Origin: Candidatus Flexifilum breve
GTDB taxonomy: Bacteria > Chloroflexota > Anaerolineae > Aggregatilineales > Phototrophicaceae
Assembly: GCA_016717205.1 (NCBI GenBank)
Contig: JADKGC010000005.1
Span: 248,001-312,000, forward strand
Length of the DNA: 64,000 bases
Direction: 5' to 3'
The notes under the pieces were generated by a model. The model did no database searches. It was given only the letters and a program-made list of their open reading frames with translations, and was not told the origin of the DNA. The position numbers and the translations under genes were made by a program. Every line of letters starts with the position of its first letter. The first letter of the stretch is position 1. This document shows positions 45,012-53,282 of this stretch, in pieces.

Positions 45012-46174
45012 TAGAGACGCTCCACAATTTTCTGACGAACCGTGTTGACGAACAGCGTGGCGACGAAGGTTACGACGAACAGCAGCAGATAGCTCAGCGC
45101 CGCCGAGCCGCCCAGATTCGGTGAGCGCCATTCGTTGTAGGCGTGCAGCGCCATCGATTCAGTCGCCGTGCCGGGGCCACCGCCCGTCAGCAGGCGCGGC
45201 ATGTCGATGATCTTGAAGGCTTCGATCAAGCGGATGAGGATCACCGTGAGGCTCACGGGCGCGATCTGCGGCAGCACGATATGCCGAAACATTTGCAGGC
45301 GATTCGCCCCGTCGACGCGCGCTGCTTCGACCTGATCCTGCGCGACCCCTTCCAGCGCGGCCAGCAGCACGATGAACATGAACGGAATCCACTGCCAGAT
45401 ATCACCGATCAGCACAGCGATGCGCGCGCCGCCGCCCGTTTCCGCCCACGAGAAATCTTTGAGCCCGAGCGCCACCCACACGGGCGCGAACGGCCCGACC
45501 GAGGTATCGGTCAGCATGCGAAACAGAAAGCCGATGCCGACGGGCGTGATCGTCATAGGCAGCAAGAAGATCACCCGGAAAAAACGCCTACCGGGGAGAT
45601 CCTGCACCAGCAGCAGTGCCAACCCCAAGCCGATGATGTACTGAAAAGACACGCCGACGAACACAAAGATCAGGGTGACGACGAGTGTACCCGGCACGCC
45701 GCCCTCGCCTAACGTGGCGACGACAATCCAGCTCAGGCCGACCGTCAGCCCCAGCGCCAGCAGGCGCAACCCCGCCCCGATGACGCGCCGTTCGCGGCTC
45801 TGCACGTAGCGGAGGAACCAGAACAGCATCAGCCCGCTGATCAGCAGCCAACCGACCCACCCGGCGAACGTCGGCGTTTGCAGTGCGCCGATGAAGTGGC
45901 GCTGGCCGCTGCCAAACAACAGCTTGGCGTAATTGGCGAAGCCCACAAACTGAATATCCAGCCCGCCGCGGACAAAGTTCACCCGCGAGAGCGAGAGCAG
46001 CAGCGACGACACGAGAGGGAAGATCGACAGCAGCAGAATGAACACCACCGTCGGCATTAAAAACACATATTTCGCCGTCTGATCGGCGCGGATCCCCGGC
46101 GCGCGCCGGGAAGTTGTTTGCGCCGCTGCGCCCGTGAGCACGACGCCATGTTCGAGCGTTTCCATAGCCAACAT
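45011..46174 (-). CDS. sugar ABC permease (MalF-like) with an extra membrane insert
   Basis: A 387-residue permease. The usual parts are YVFLMPTVVFILLLSIFPLVSSLLLSLSRVNF, GLGLALLLVQDLPGRRFFRVIFLLPMTITPVGIGFLFRML, and the EAA loop VEAARVDGANRLQMFRHIVLPQIAPVSL. An insert of about 70 residues between FIGALQ and GTLVV adds two or three predicted helices (GWVGWLLISGLMLFWFLRYV, LRLLALGLTVGLSWIVVATL). The partner MalG has a comparable insert. A second ATG at 46165 is possible. It follows the binding-protein gene after the hairpin at 46211. Confidence 0.9.
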   Translation of the reverse strand: MLAMETLEHGVVLTGAAAQTTSRRAPGIRADQTAKYVFLMPTVVFILLLSIFPLVSSLLLSLSRVNFVRGGLDIQFVGFANYAKLLFGSGQRHFIGALQTPTFAGWVGWLLISGLMLFWFLRYVQSRERRVIGAGLRLLALGLTVGLSWIVVATLGEGGVPGTLVVTLIFVFVGVSFQYIIGLGLALLLVQDLPGRRFFRVIFLLPMTITPVGIGFLFRMLTDTSVGPFAPVWVALGLKDFSWAETGGGARIAVLIGDIWQWIPFMFIVLLAALEGVAQDQVEAARVDGANRLQMFRHIVLPQIAPVSLTVILIRLIEAFKIIDMPRLLTGGGPGTATESMALHAYNEWRSPNLGGSAALSYLLLFVVTFVATLFVNTVRQKIVERL

Positions 46175-46210
46175 CCAGAGTAAGACCGACAGAGGGACGC
46201 GCCAAGAGAA

Positions 46211-46239
46211 GCAGGGCAGTCGGGAATAGACTGCCCTGC
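46211..46239 (-). terminator. stem-loop between binding-protein and permease genes
   Basis: GCAGGGCAGTC (46211-46221) and GACTGCCCTGC (46229-46239) form a perfect 11-base stem with a 7-base loop, directly after the binding-protein stop on the minus strand. No T tract follows. It matches the arrangement at 36967 and 50718. Confidence 0.6.
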
Positions 46240-46250
46240 GATCTACAGCC

Positions 46251-47744
46251 TCACTCTGTCCGGCTGATGCCGAGCGAGGCGCGGTACGCGGCCAGTTGGC
46301 TGTCGCGGCCTACCTCGTCGGTGATCTCCTGCCACTGGTTGTAAATTTCCTGCGCGGCCTGTTCCGCCGTGAACTCGCCCGCGAGGAATTGGCTGACGAC
46401 CGTGTCGAGCACGACCTGCTGGTAGCGCTGCGTCTGCGGGATGCTGAGATCGAGAATCATGTTCGGGTTATTGAGCGAGTCCTCAATCGCACCGAGATAA
46501 TTCGCCGCGCCCTCTTCGGTGAAGCCCGCTTCGACCCACGGCTGCAAGTCGGCGGTCTGCGACAGGCGGTACGGGTTGTATCCGGAGCGCCCGAGCGTCA
46601 CATCGACGTTGGACTGCGCGGGTTGGGTCAGGTACGAGAAGAAGGCATAAGCCGCATCTTGAACTTCCGGCGCAGCCGCTGCGCTCACCGCGCCGCCCCA
46701 GCCGCCGAAGGCCGCCAGCGGCGCGTGGTTCACGCCGTCGATGGCATAGGGGCAGGTCGTAGCATCGCACGGGACGAGCGCGCCCGTCGCCCGGTCCAGC
46801 ACTTCGGTCGCGCCCGGCATCAGCAGCGTGCCGACCGTGCCCGCCACCGTCGAGATCGTCGGGTCAATCGAGAGCGCGCCGATGTCGCCCCAGTCGAGCG
46901 TCAGAGCGCAGCGCCCCGTCAGGAACAGCGACCGCGTGTCGTTCAGTTCCAGATTGAGCTCGTCGGGCGGGCCGTACTGGGTGGTCTCATTGTAGATTTC
47001 CAGCGCACGGATGAAGCCCGCGTTGTTGACCAGCGGCTCCAGCGTTTCGGTGTCGAAGAACGCACCCTGTCCCGTGCCCTGACTTTGCAGGTAGCCACCC
47101 GCCACATCGAGAACCCACCAGAAGCCCTGACCCGCGCGGCGCTTGGGAATGCACGAGCCATAATCCGCTTCGCCATCGCCGTTCATGTCCTGACCATGCA
47201 GCGCGGCGGCCACTGTCAGATACTCTTCCCACGTCTTCGGCGGTTCGATGCCCGCGTTGGTGAACACGTCCGTGCGGTAGTAGACCAGATGCAGATCACC
47301 GTCGAGCGGGATCATGTAAACACTGCTGTTGTAGGTGGAGATGAAATTGCGGAAGAAGGGCGAAATATCATCCCACGCGATATCCGCGTCACTGCCGACG
47401 CGCTCGGTCAGGTCGGCGAAGTAGCCGGGCGTCACGTAATCCGCCAGCCACTGCGGCGCGAGCACGAAGGCGTCATAGCTGTTGGTGCCTGTGGCCTGAT
47501 CGGTGAGGATGGCCTGATACAGGTCGGCGAACGGCACGGTCGTCACTTCGATGTGCGCCCCGGTGAGCGCTTCAAAGTCTGGCCCACGGCGCAGCAGCGG
47601 TTCGGTGACCTGCGGGCCAGTGAAGCTGAGCACACGGACGGTGACACCGGCATACGGTTGATCCTGAGCGGAAACCGAACTCAACAGAGTCAGCATGACG
47701 ACGAGCAAGCTCGCCAGAGCAAAAGATGAACGCAAATTTTTCAT
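46251..47744 (-). CDS. sugar ABC importer solute-binding protein, family 1
   Basis: A 497-residue extracellular binding protein. The start MKNLRSSFALASLLVVMLTLLSSVSA is a standard secretion signal, cleaved probably after SVSA. Mature motifs: VTVRVLSFTGPQVTEPLLRRGPDFEALTGAHIEV, YDAFVLAPQWLADYV, YMIPLDGDLHLVYYRTDVF, PKTWEEYLTVAAAL, AFGGWGGAVSAAA. Family 1 proteins serve MalFG-type importers. With the uronate genes downstream, oligogalacturonate or a uronate is a plausible ligand (inference). The ATG at 47744 has AAAGG upstream; an earlier in-frame start lies at 47759. Confidence 0.9.
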   Translation of the reverse strand: MKNLRSSFALASLLVVMLTLLSSVSAQDQPYAGVTVRVLSFTGPQVTEPLLRRGPDFEALTGAHIEVTTVPFADLYQAILTDQATGTNSYDAFVLAPQWLADYVTPGYFADLTERVGSDADIAWDDISPFFRNFISTYNSSVYMIPLDGDLHLVYYRTDVFTNAGIEPPKTWEEYLTVAAALHGQDMNGDGEADYGSCIPKRRAGQGFWWVLDVAGGYLQSQGTGQGAFFDTETLEPLVNNAGFIRALEIYNETTQYGPPDELNLELNDTRSLFLTGRCALTLDWGDIGALSIDPTISTVAGTVGTLLMPGATEVLDRATGALVPCDATTCPYAIDGVNHAPLAAFGGWGGAVSAAAAPEVQDAAYAFFSYLTQPAQSNVDVTLGRSGYNPYRLSQTADLQPWVEAGFTEEGAANYLGAIEDSLNNPNMILDLSIPQTQRYQQVVLDTVVSQFLAGEFTAEQAAQEIYNQWQEITDEVGRDSQLAAYRASLGISRTE

Positions 47745-47787
47745 CGTTGGCCTTTGCACAACTGATTAAACAGATATGGTGGAAATA

Positions 47788-47839
47788 ATGCATCATGCAC
47801 GATATTTTTGAAAGTAGCACCGTTCTTTTTATCTGTCAA
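47788..47839 (-). promoter_or_regulatory. promoter and GntR-type operator of the sugar importer
   Basis: On the minus strand TTGACA (47839-47834) and TACTTT (47816-47811) are 17 bases apart. The 16-base sequence ATGCATCATGCACGAT (plus strand 47788-47803, core palindrome TGCATCATGCA) starts 7 bases after the -10 box, over the transcription start. The same 16 bases occur at 49637-49652 in the same relation to another promoter. A bound GntR protein would block initiation. The 187-base gap also contains the leader of the divergent GntR gene. Confidence 0.7.
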
Positions 47840-47931
47840 CCTGTTGGTGTTGGTGAGCTTTTTTGCGCAGAGAGGGCGGCCATGAGACAATCGAGGGGTC
47901 AAAATCAGCACGTTGTCGGGAGTACTTCAGG

Positions 47932-48621
47932 ATGACGGACCCTACCTCGAAACCGAACAAAGCGATCAAGCGGTCAGCGCATCTGTCGTTAGCAGATATT
48001 GCCTATAACGGCTTGGTCGAAGCGATCATTAATCAGGAGTTTCAGCCCGGCGAACCGCTCAGTATCGATCAGTTAGCGCGCCAACTGGAGATGAGCAACA
48101 CTCCCGTGCGGGAAGCGCTGATGCGCGCCCACGGCGAACGCCTCGTCAAACAGAAGACCAATTACGGCTTCGTCGTCGCTGAACTGCTCACGCCGGAAGA
48201 ACTGCATCAGCTCTTCGAAGTGCGGCACTTGGTCGAAATCCGCGCGCTGCAGCTCGCTCCCCTTCCCTCCCAATCCATGAGCGAACTGCGCCGTCTCGTC
48301 GATCACATGCTGCAAGCGCCGGACGGCGCGGGGTATCACGACTACAAGGTCTATCTCCAGCTCGATCACCAGTTTCATCACCAGCTCGTCAGCCTGTCGG
48401 GCAACGTGTTCCTGATCAAAGCGTGGGAAGACCTGCACGTGCATCTGCATCTCTCGCGCCTCTATACAGGCATCGGCCTGTTTGATCGCTCGGACTCCGC
48501 CCGCGAACACAAACAAATTCTGGAGGCGCTGGAACGCAGCGACCGGGAAGAGGTCGTCAACCTGCTGAGCGAGCATATTCAGGGCGTTCGCGAGCGCGTC
48601 GAGAAATACTTCCTGACCTGA
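47932..48621 (+). CDS. GntR-family transcription regulator (FadR subfamily)
   Basis: A 229-residue regulator. The winged helix-turn-helix is at about 12-75: AHLSLADIAYNGLVEAIINQEFQPGEPLSIDQLARQLEMSNTPVREALMRAHGERLV. The C-terminal FCD ligand domain is helical (LHQLFEVRHLVEIRALQLAP, DHQFHHQLVSLSGN, REHKQILEALERSDREEVVNLLSEHI) and contains the His/Asp residues that usually bind metal. Regulators of this type control uronate and sugar-acid operons. It is divergent from the sugar importer whose promoter carries the operator-like repeat. The ATG at 47932 is the natural start; an earlier in-frame start at 47863 would add an unusual basic leader. Confidence 0.92.
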   Translation: MTDPTSKPNKAIKRSAHLSLADIAYNGLVEAIINQEFQPGEPLSIDQLARQLEMSNTPVREALMRAHGERLVKQKTNYGFVVAELLTPEELHQLFEVRHLVEIRALQLAPLPSQSMSELRRLVDHMLQAPDGAGYHDYKVYLQLDHQFHHQLVSLSGNVFLIKAWEDLHVHLHLSRLYTGIGLFDRSDSAREHKQILEALERSDREEVVNLLSEHIQGVRERVEKYFLT

Positions 48622-48627
48622 ACGCGC

Positions 48628-49530
48628 TCACGCAATGGCTATCGGATGCACCCACGAGCCGGTCGCGCCTTGCAAGCGCAGCGGCGTCACGATGAGCAGG
48701 CATTCATAGACCTGATCGCGGCCTAACTGTTCCAGATACAGGTTTTCGAGATGCGTCACGCCGTGATGCGTGAGTAAGAAGCGATGCACCGCGTGATCCA
48801 GCGGCGGCACCGCTTCGACCGTCATGTTGTCAGCACCCGCCAACACCATTCCCTGCTCGAACAGATAGCGGGCGGCATCCAAGCCGATTCCGGCTATCGC
48901 GTCGCGGTAGAGCGGATCGCCAGCGGCCAGATGCTGGTAAAACCCGGTGCGAATGAGGACGGCCGTCCCCGGTCGCACCTCGGTTCCCTGCGCGCTGAGC
49001 GTGGCTTGAACATCCTGCCGCGTGATCATGTAAGCGGGTGGCAGCACGTCGACGCCCTTGCAGCGCGCCACATCGAGCAGCACTGCGCGCGTGATGATCG
49101 GCGGCATATCGGCGATGCTCAAATACGCCTGACCGTGCACGTCTGCGACCGAGTGCGCTGTCACCGAGGCATTCTCCCCGGCATATAACCGCACCGTTCC
49201 GGTCGGATCCGGTTCTCCCGCCGCACTCTGATGCTCCCCGATATGGCACAGGGCATCGATGTGCGTGCCGACGTGCGTGGACATACTGATCACCTCGGCG
49301 GCAGCGGAAGCCGGCCTGAGATCGGACAAATCACCATGCCGCATATGCGGCCAGAGACTGTAGGTCTGCATGGGGCCGGGGGCCAGCATGCCCGGCGTGT
49401 GCATGACCGCCAGACTGTAGACCTTCCCGGTGCGCACCAGTGTCATGAGCTCGGGCGTCAGCACCGGGACAGGCAGCGCGCCATACGTCCGCAGCGTTCC
49501 GGCCTGCGACGATTCCAGCGTTGTCGACAA
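48628..49530 (-). CDS. cyclase-family metal hydrolase (kynurenine formamidase-like)
   Basis: A 300-residue member of the cyclase family. The metal-binding motif is STHVGTHIDALCHIG (HxGTHxD...H); other family features are VPVLTPELMTLVRTGKVYSLAV at the N-terminus, VLLIRTGFYQHLAAG and a final HGVTHLENLYLEQLGRDQVYECLLIVTPLRLQGATGS. Members hydrolyse amides or lactones with Zn or Mn; the substrate is unknown. I chose the TTG at 49530 because AGGAG lies 7 bases upstream; a GTG at 49575 extends the frame without a binding site. It converges with the GntR gene (6 bases apart) and faces away from the ribose-type operon. Confidence 0.8.
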   Translation of the reverse strand: MSTTLESSQAGTLRTYGALPVPVLTPELMTLVRTGKVYSLAVMHTPGMLAPGPMQTYSLWPHMRHGDLSDLRPASAAAEVISMSTHVGTHIDALCHIGEHQSAAGEPDPTGTVRLYAGENASVTAHSVADVHGQAYLSIADMPPIITRAVLLDVARCKGVDVLPPAYMITRQDVQATLSAQGTEVRPGTAVLIRTGFYQHLAAGDPLYRDAIAGIGLDAARYLFEQGMVLAGADNMTVEAVPPLDHAVHRFLLTHHGVTHLENLYLEQLGRDQVYECLLIVTPLRLQGATGSWVHPIAIA

Positions 49531-49598
49531 GTTTTTACTCCTCGTATGTGAAAATTGATCGGCCACACCGCGCACGACAAGCGATCAAAGGCACTTGA

Positions 49599-49652
49599 TT
49601 GACAATCATAGAACCTTATGCTATTTTCAATAAAACATGCATCATGCACGAT
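49599..49652 (+). promoter_or_regulatory. promoter and GntR-type operator of the ribose-type importer
   Basis: TTGACA (49599-49604) and TATTTT (49622-49627) are 17 bases apart; 9 bases later comes the 16-base operator-like sequence ATGCATCATGCACGAT (49637-49652). Spacing and sequence copy the arrangement at 47788-47839, so the same regulator probably controls both importers. Confidence 0.7.
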
Positions 49653-49704
49653 TATTGCAACCCAGACATTGTTTGACAAATAACCACTCTTTAGGAGAGA
49701 CAAA

Positions 49705-50703
49705 ATGAGGCGGAATCTTTCACGTCGCAACTTTCTGAAGTCGGTTGGGGTCGGTGCGGCAGCCGCCGGTCTTGCCCCATACGCGCCCTTAATCGGCAGC
49801 ACGCCCAGAAAAGCCGCGGCTCAGGATAATGCCAGCTATCGCATGGCGTTCATCCAGTTTATGCCACACACCGTGCCCGCCGCGTGGAGCACCGGCATCG
49901 AAGAAGTTTTGACCACGCAAGCCAATATCAGCTATGAGCTGCTCGACGGACAGGGTCGCCCTGACGTGCAGATCGGCCTCATGGAAAACCTGATCAATCA
50001 GGGCGTAAACGCGATCTTCCTGCAGCCCGTCGACAGCGTCGCGCTTGGGCCGTCGATTGCGGCGGCGCGCGATGCGGGCATCCCTGTCATTACGCTGAAC
50101 ATTGACGCCGTGGAACCGCATGCCGTGCACGTCGAAATGAACCACTATTTCGGCGCGGTGGCTATTGGTCAGGCGATGGGTGAATTGATGGGCGGGAGCG
50201 GCAAAGTTGCCATTCTCAACGCGCCGCCCGGCATCATCATCCGCGATCAGCGCACCAACGGCTTCCTCGAAGGGCTCGCGCAGTTCCCCGACATCCAGGT
50301 CGTGGCGGATCAGTCCGCTGAATGGGATCGCCGCCGCGCGCAGGAAGTGCTCGCCGCCATGCTCGCCGCCGATCCCGAAATCACCGGGGTGTACGGTGTG
50401 AACGACTCGATGGCGCTCGGCGCGGTCGATGTGGCCAAGTCTAACGGAGTGCTCGAAAACATGGTCATCTTCGGCAACGACGGCGAAATCGCCGCGCTGG
50501 AGTCGATTGAAGCGGGCGAATTGACCGGGACGCAGTATACCGACGTGTTCCAGCAGGGGCGCTTTGCCGCGTCGATTGCCGCGAGTCTCATCACGGGCGG
50601 CGTTCCTGCCGGAGCCTTCACCCGGCAGGGGCGCGTGCTCATGCCTTACACCATCGTGACCGCGGACAACGTCGGCACGATTCAACCGAACCAGCGCTGG
50701 TAG
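49705..50703 (+). CDS. ribose-type sugar ABC binding protein, Tat signal
   Basis: A 332-residue periplasmic-binding-protein-like I (RbsB type) protein. The twin-arginine signal is MRRNLSRRNFLKSVGVGAAAAG. Mature motifs: IQFMPHTVPAAWSTGIEEVLTT, LINQGVNAIFLQPVDSVALGPSIAAARDAGIPVITLNID, VAILNAPPGIIIRDQRTNGFLEGL, VYGVNDSMALGAVDVAKSNG. It should deliver a pentose, hexose or polyol to the permeases downstream. TTAGGAGAGA precedes the ATG. The same lipid-free Tat export is used by the family-5 binding protein at 34985. Confidence 0.9.
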   Translation: MRRNLSRRNFLKSVGVGAAAAGLAPYAPLIGSTPRKAAAQDNASYRMAFIQFMPHTVPAAWSTGIEEVLTTQANISYELLDGQGRPDVQIGLMENLINQGVNAIFLQPVDSVALGPSIAAARDAGIPVITLNIDAVEPHAVHVEMNHYFGAVAIGQAMGELMGGSGKVAILNAPPGIIIRDQRTNGFLEGLAQFPDIQVVADQSAEWDRRRAQEVLAAMLAADPEITGVYGVNDSMALGAVDVAKSNGVLENMVIFGNDGEIAALESIEAGELTGTQYTDVFQQGRFAASIAASLITGGVPAGAFTRQGRVLMPYTIVTADNVGTIQPNQRW

Positions 50704-50717
50704 GGTTATCCGGTGCC

Positions 50718-50747
50718 GCAGAGAGCGGTCAGCACACCGCTCTCTGC
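50718..50747 (+). terminator. stem-loop between binding-protein and permease genes
   Basis: GCAGAGAGCGGT (50718-50729) and ACCGCTCTCTGC (50736-50747) form a perfect 12-base stem with a 6-base loop, 15 bases after the binding-protein stop and 50 bases before the permease start. No T tract follows. Confidence 0.6.
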
Positions 50748-50797
50748 GCCCTCTAGATTTTGGATACGAAGAATTTTTTGAGGAAACTTATTCTGAC

Positions 50798-51784
50798 ATG
50801 CATAGAAAGTCATTGACCGGGCAGCTCGGGCTGATCTCCATTTTGCTGCTGTTGATCATCATCTTCTCACTGCTTTCGCCGAACTTCCGCACCCTCAACA
50901 ACCTCCGGAGCGTCCTGTCGAATTATTCGCACATTGCGATCATGGCGGTGGGCGTCGCCTTCCCCATCATCCTCGGCGAAATTGACTTGAGTGTCGGCGC
51001 GATTATGGGTCTGGTCGGCATGGTGCTGTTCAACCTGCTGCTCATTCATCAGTTCCCCGCGCCGCTAGCCATCGGAATTGGGCTGGGGATCGGGCTGATC
51101 TGCGGGCTGGTCAACGGCCTGCTCATCAACCGCTTCAAGCTGCAGGCCTTCATCGCGACCCTCGCCACGCTGGTGGCCTATCGCGGCATCACCTACGGCA
51201 TCTCCGGTCGGCAGTTGTTCCCGGAAACGACCGTGCAGGCGATCACCGACCCGCTTTATCTCGCGATTGACACCAAAATCGGCGTGCTCCCGTATGCCTT
51301 CATCTACCTGATCCTGCTCGTCGCAGTCACGCATGTGCTGCTGCACAATACCAAGCTCGGCATGCACATTTACGCGACCGGCGGCAACGAAACCGCCGCC
51401 CAACTGTCGGGGATCAACGTGCGCCGCGTGCGTCTGTTCGCCTATGCAGTCTCCGGACTGTGCAGCGCCCTCGCCGCGCTGATCATGACCTCGCGTATGC
51501 GCTCAACGCAGGAGAGCCTCGGCCTCTCGTTCGAACTCTCGGCGATCACTGCGGTCATCATCGGCGGCGTATCGCTGCGCGGCGGCATCGGGACGACGCT
51601 GGGCCCGGCACTCGGCGCATTTCTCGCGGGCACGCTCTACACCGGGTTGACCATGGTCGGCGTGACGACCTACGCACAGCCCGTGATCGTCGGCATTGTG
51701 CTGCTGATCGCCGTCGCCTACGACAAGCTGTTAGCCACGCGTCAGCGCCAGCGCCAGCTAGAGCGAGGGGCGCAGCATGGCTGA
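50798..51784 (+). CDS. ribose-type ABC permease 1 (RbsC-like)
   Basis: A 328-residue permease of the RbsC/AraH family with about ten predicted helices: LGLISILLLLIIIFSLLSPNF, IAIMAVGVAFPIILGEIDLSVGAIMGL, FIATLATLVAYRGITYGISG, ATGGNETAAQLSGINVRRVRLFAYAVSGL, AITAVIIGGVSLRGGIGT. The FxxLGG-like substrate-path region AVIIGGVSLRGG is conserved. It overlaps the ATPase gene by 8 bases. A second RbsC-like gene (53283-54284) flanks the ATPase on the other side, so the channel may be a heterodimer. Confidence 0.92.
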   Translation: MHRKSLTGQLGLISILLLLIIIFSLLSPNFRTLNNLRSVLSNYSHIAIMAVGVAFPIILGEIDLSVGAIMGLVGMVLFNLLLIHQFPAPLAIGIGLGIGLICGLVNGLLINRFKLQAFIATLATLVAYRGITYGISGRQLFPETTVQAITDPLYLAIDTKIGVLPYAFIYLILLVAVTHVLLHNTKLGMHIYATGGNETAAQLSGINVRRVRLFAYAVSGLCSALAALIMTSRMRSTQESLGLSFELSAITAVIIGGVSLRGGIGTTLGPALGAFLAGTLYTGLTMVGVTTYAQPVIVGIVLLIAVAYDKLLATRQRQRQLERGAQHG

Positions 51785-53279
51785 GGTCAAACTGCAGGCG
51801 CAGGGACTGCATAAACGCTATGGCGCGATTCAAGTGTTGAGCGACATCAACCTCACGCTGTACGCCGGGCAAACGCATGCGCTGGTCGGCAGTAACGGCG
51901 CGGGCAAATCCACATTCGTCAAGATTCTCACGGGCGCGGTCGCGCCGGACAGCGGCAGTGTCATGCTCGACGGGCGCGCGCTGCCGCTCGGCGATCCGCA
52001 GGCCGCGCTCAAGGCGGGGATCGCCTGCATTTACCAGCATCCTCACCTGATCCCTGAACTCTCGGTGATGGATAACATCGTCATGGGGCATCACCCGACG
52101 CGCAGATTCGGCTGGCTAGATCGGAAAGCTCAACGTAAAGCGGTAGGGGAACTGCTCGACAAACACGATTTGCAGCTCGACCTCGAAACCCCGGTCGGGC
52201 TCTTGAGCTCGGTGCAGCAAAAAGAGGTGGAAATTGCCAAAGCGCTGTCGCTCGACGCGTCGGTTATCCTGATGGACGAGCCGACCGCCGCCCTCAGCCG
52301 CGCCGAAGTCGACAAGCTGTTTCGGTCGATCGATCAACTGTGCCAGCGTGGGGTCGCCGTGCTCTATATTTCGCACATTCTGGACGAAATCTTCCACATC
52401 GCGCAGCAGGTGACCGTCCTGCGCGATGGTCAGGTGAAGCTCTCGGCGGCCACCGCCGAGCTGACTAAAGCGAAACTGGTCGACGCGATGCTCGGACGCG
52501 AACTGATCGCCGTCGGGCAGCAGGCCGAAGCGCATGCCACCGCCAGCCGCCCGGTCGCCCTGGAATGCCGCGCTTTACACAAGCACAACGTCTTTTCCGA
52601 CATCAATTTCAGCCTGCACAGCGGCGAAATCCTGTGCATCACCGGGCTGATCGGCGCGAAGCGCACCGAATTAATGCGCGCGATCTTCGGCGTTGACCCG
52701 GCGGACAGCGGCGAGATCCGCGTGTGGGATAAGCCCGTACGCATTCGGCATCCGCTGGACGCGATTCGGCTCGGGATCGGCTTCGTCCCCGAAGATCGGC
52801 ATCGCGACGGGCTGTTCCTCGATCTGTCGATTGGCGTGAACGCGATCATGTCGTCGCTCAAGCGCGTGACCAAGGCCGGGCTGCTCCTGCCGGGGACAAT
52901 GCAGCGCCTCGTGCGCCAGCAAATCGCCAAGATGGAGATCATGCCGCCGCTGCCGCGGTATCCGGTGAAGCATCTGAGCGGTGGCAATCAACAGAAGGTG
53001 CAGTTGGGGCGCTGGCTGCTCGGGGATACCAAGATCCTCATCCTCGACGAGCCGACTATCGGCATCGATGTGGGCACCAAGGCGACGATTTATCGCCTGC
53101 TGCGCGAACTCGCAACCCAAGGCACGGCGGTGATCGTCGTGTCGTCGGATATGGAAGAAGTGCTGACGGTCGCGGATCGGATACTGGTCATGGCAAGTGG
53201 GCGCATCGTGGCGACCTTCGGGCGGCAGGACGTGACGCAGAGTCAGATTCTGGCAGCCGTCAGCGGTGAGGTGAGCTAG
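51777..53279 (+). CDS. ribose-type ABC ATPase with two cassettes (RbsA-like)
   Basis: A 500-residue tandem ATPase. Cassette 1: Walker A GSNGAGKSTF, signature-like LSSVQQKEVEIAKAL, Walker B VILMDEPTAAL. Cassette 2: Walker A position reads ITGLIGAKRTEL (degenerate, as usual in this family), signature LSGGNQQKVQLGRWL, Walker B ILILDEPTIGIDVG. The glutamate after Walker B is present in both. Together with the two permeases and the binding protein this forms a complete CUT2-type sugar importer. Confidence 0.94.
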   Translation: MAEVKLQAQGLHKRYGAIQVLSDINLTLYAGQTHALVGSNGAGKSTFVKILTGAVAPDSGSVMLDGRALPLGDPQAALKAGIACIYQHPHLIPELSVMDNIVMGHHPTRRFGWLDRKAQRKAVGELLDKHDLQLDLETPVGLLSSVQQKEVEIAKALSLDASVILMDEPTAALSRAEVDKLFRSIDQLCQRGVAVLYISHILDEIFHIAQQVTVLRDGQVKLSAATAELTKAKLVDAMLGRELIAVGQQAEAHATASRPVALECRALHKHNVFSDINFSLHSGEILCITGLIGAKRTELMRAIFGVDPADSGEIRVWDKPVRIRHPLDAIRLGIGFVPEDRHRDGLFLDLSIGVNAIMSSLKRVTKAGLLLPGTMQRLVRQQIAKMEIMPPLPRYPVKHLSGGNQQKVQLGRWLLGDTKILILDEPTIGIDVGTKATIYRLLRELATQGTAVIVVSSDMEEVLTVADRILVMASGRIVATFGRQDVTQSQILAAVSGEVS

Positions 53280-53282
53280 ACG

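Noticed and set aside
46296..47729. Plus-strand open frame of 477 codons
   Set aside because: Antisense to the family-1 binding protein with signal peptide; no motif.
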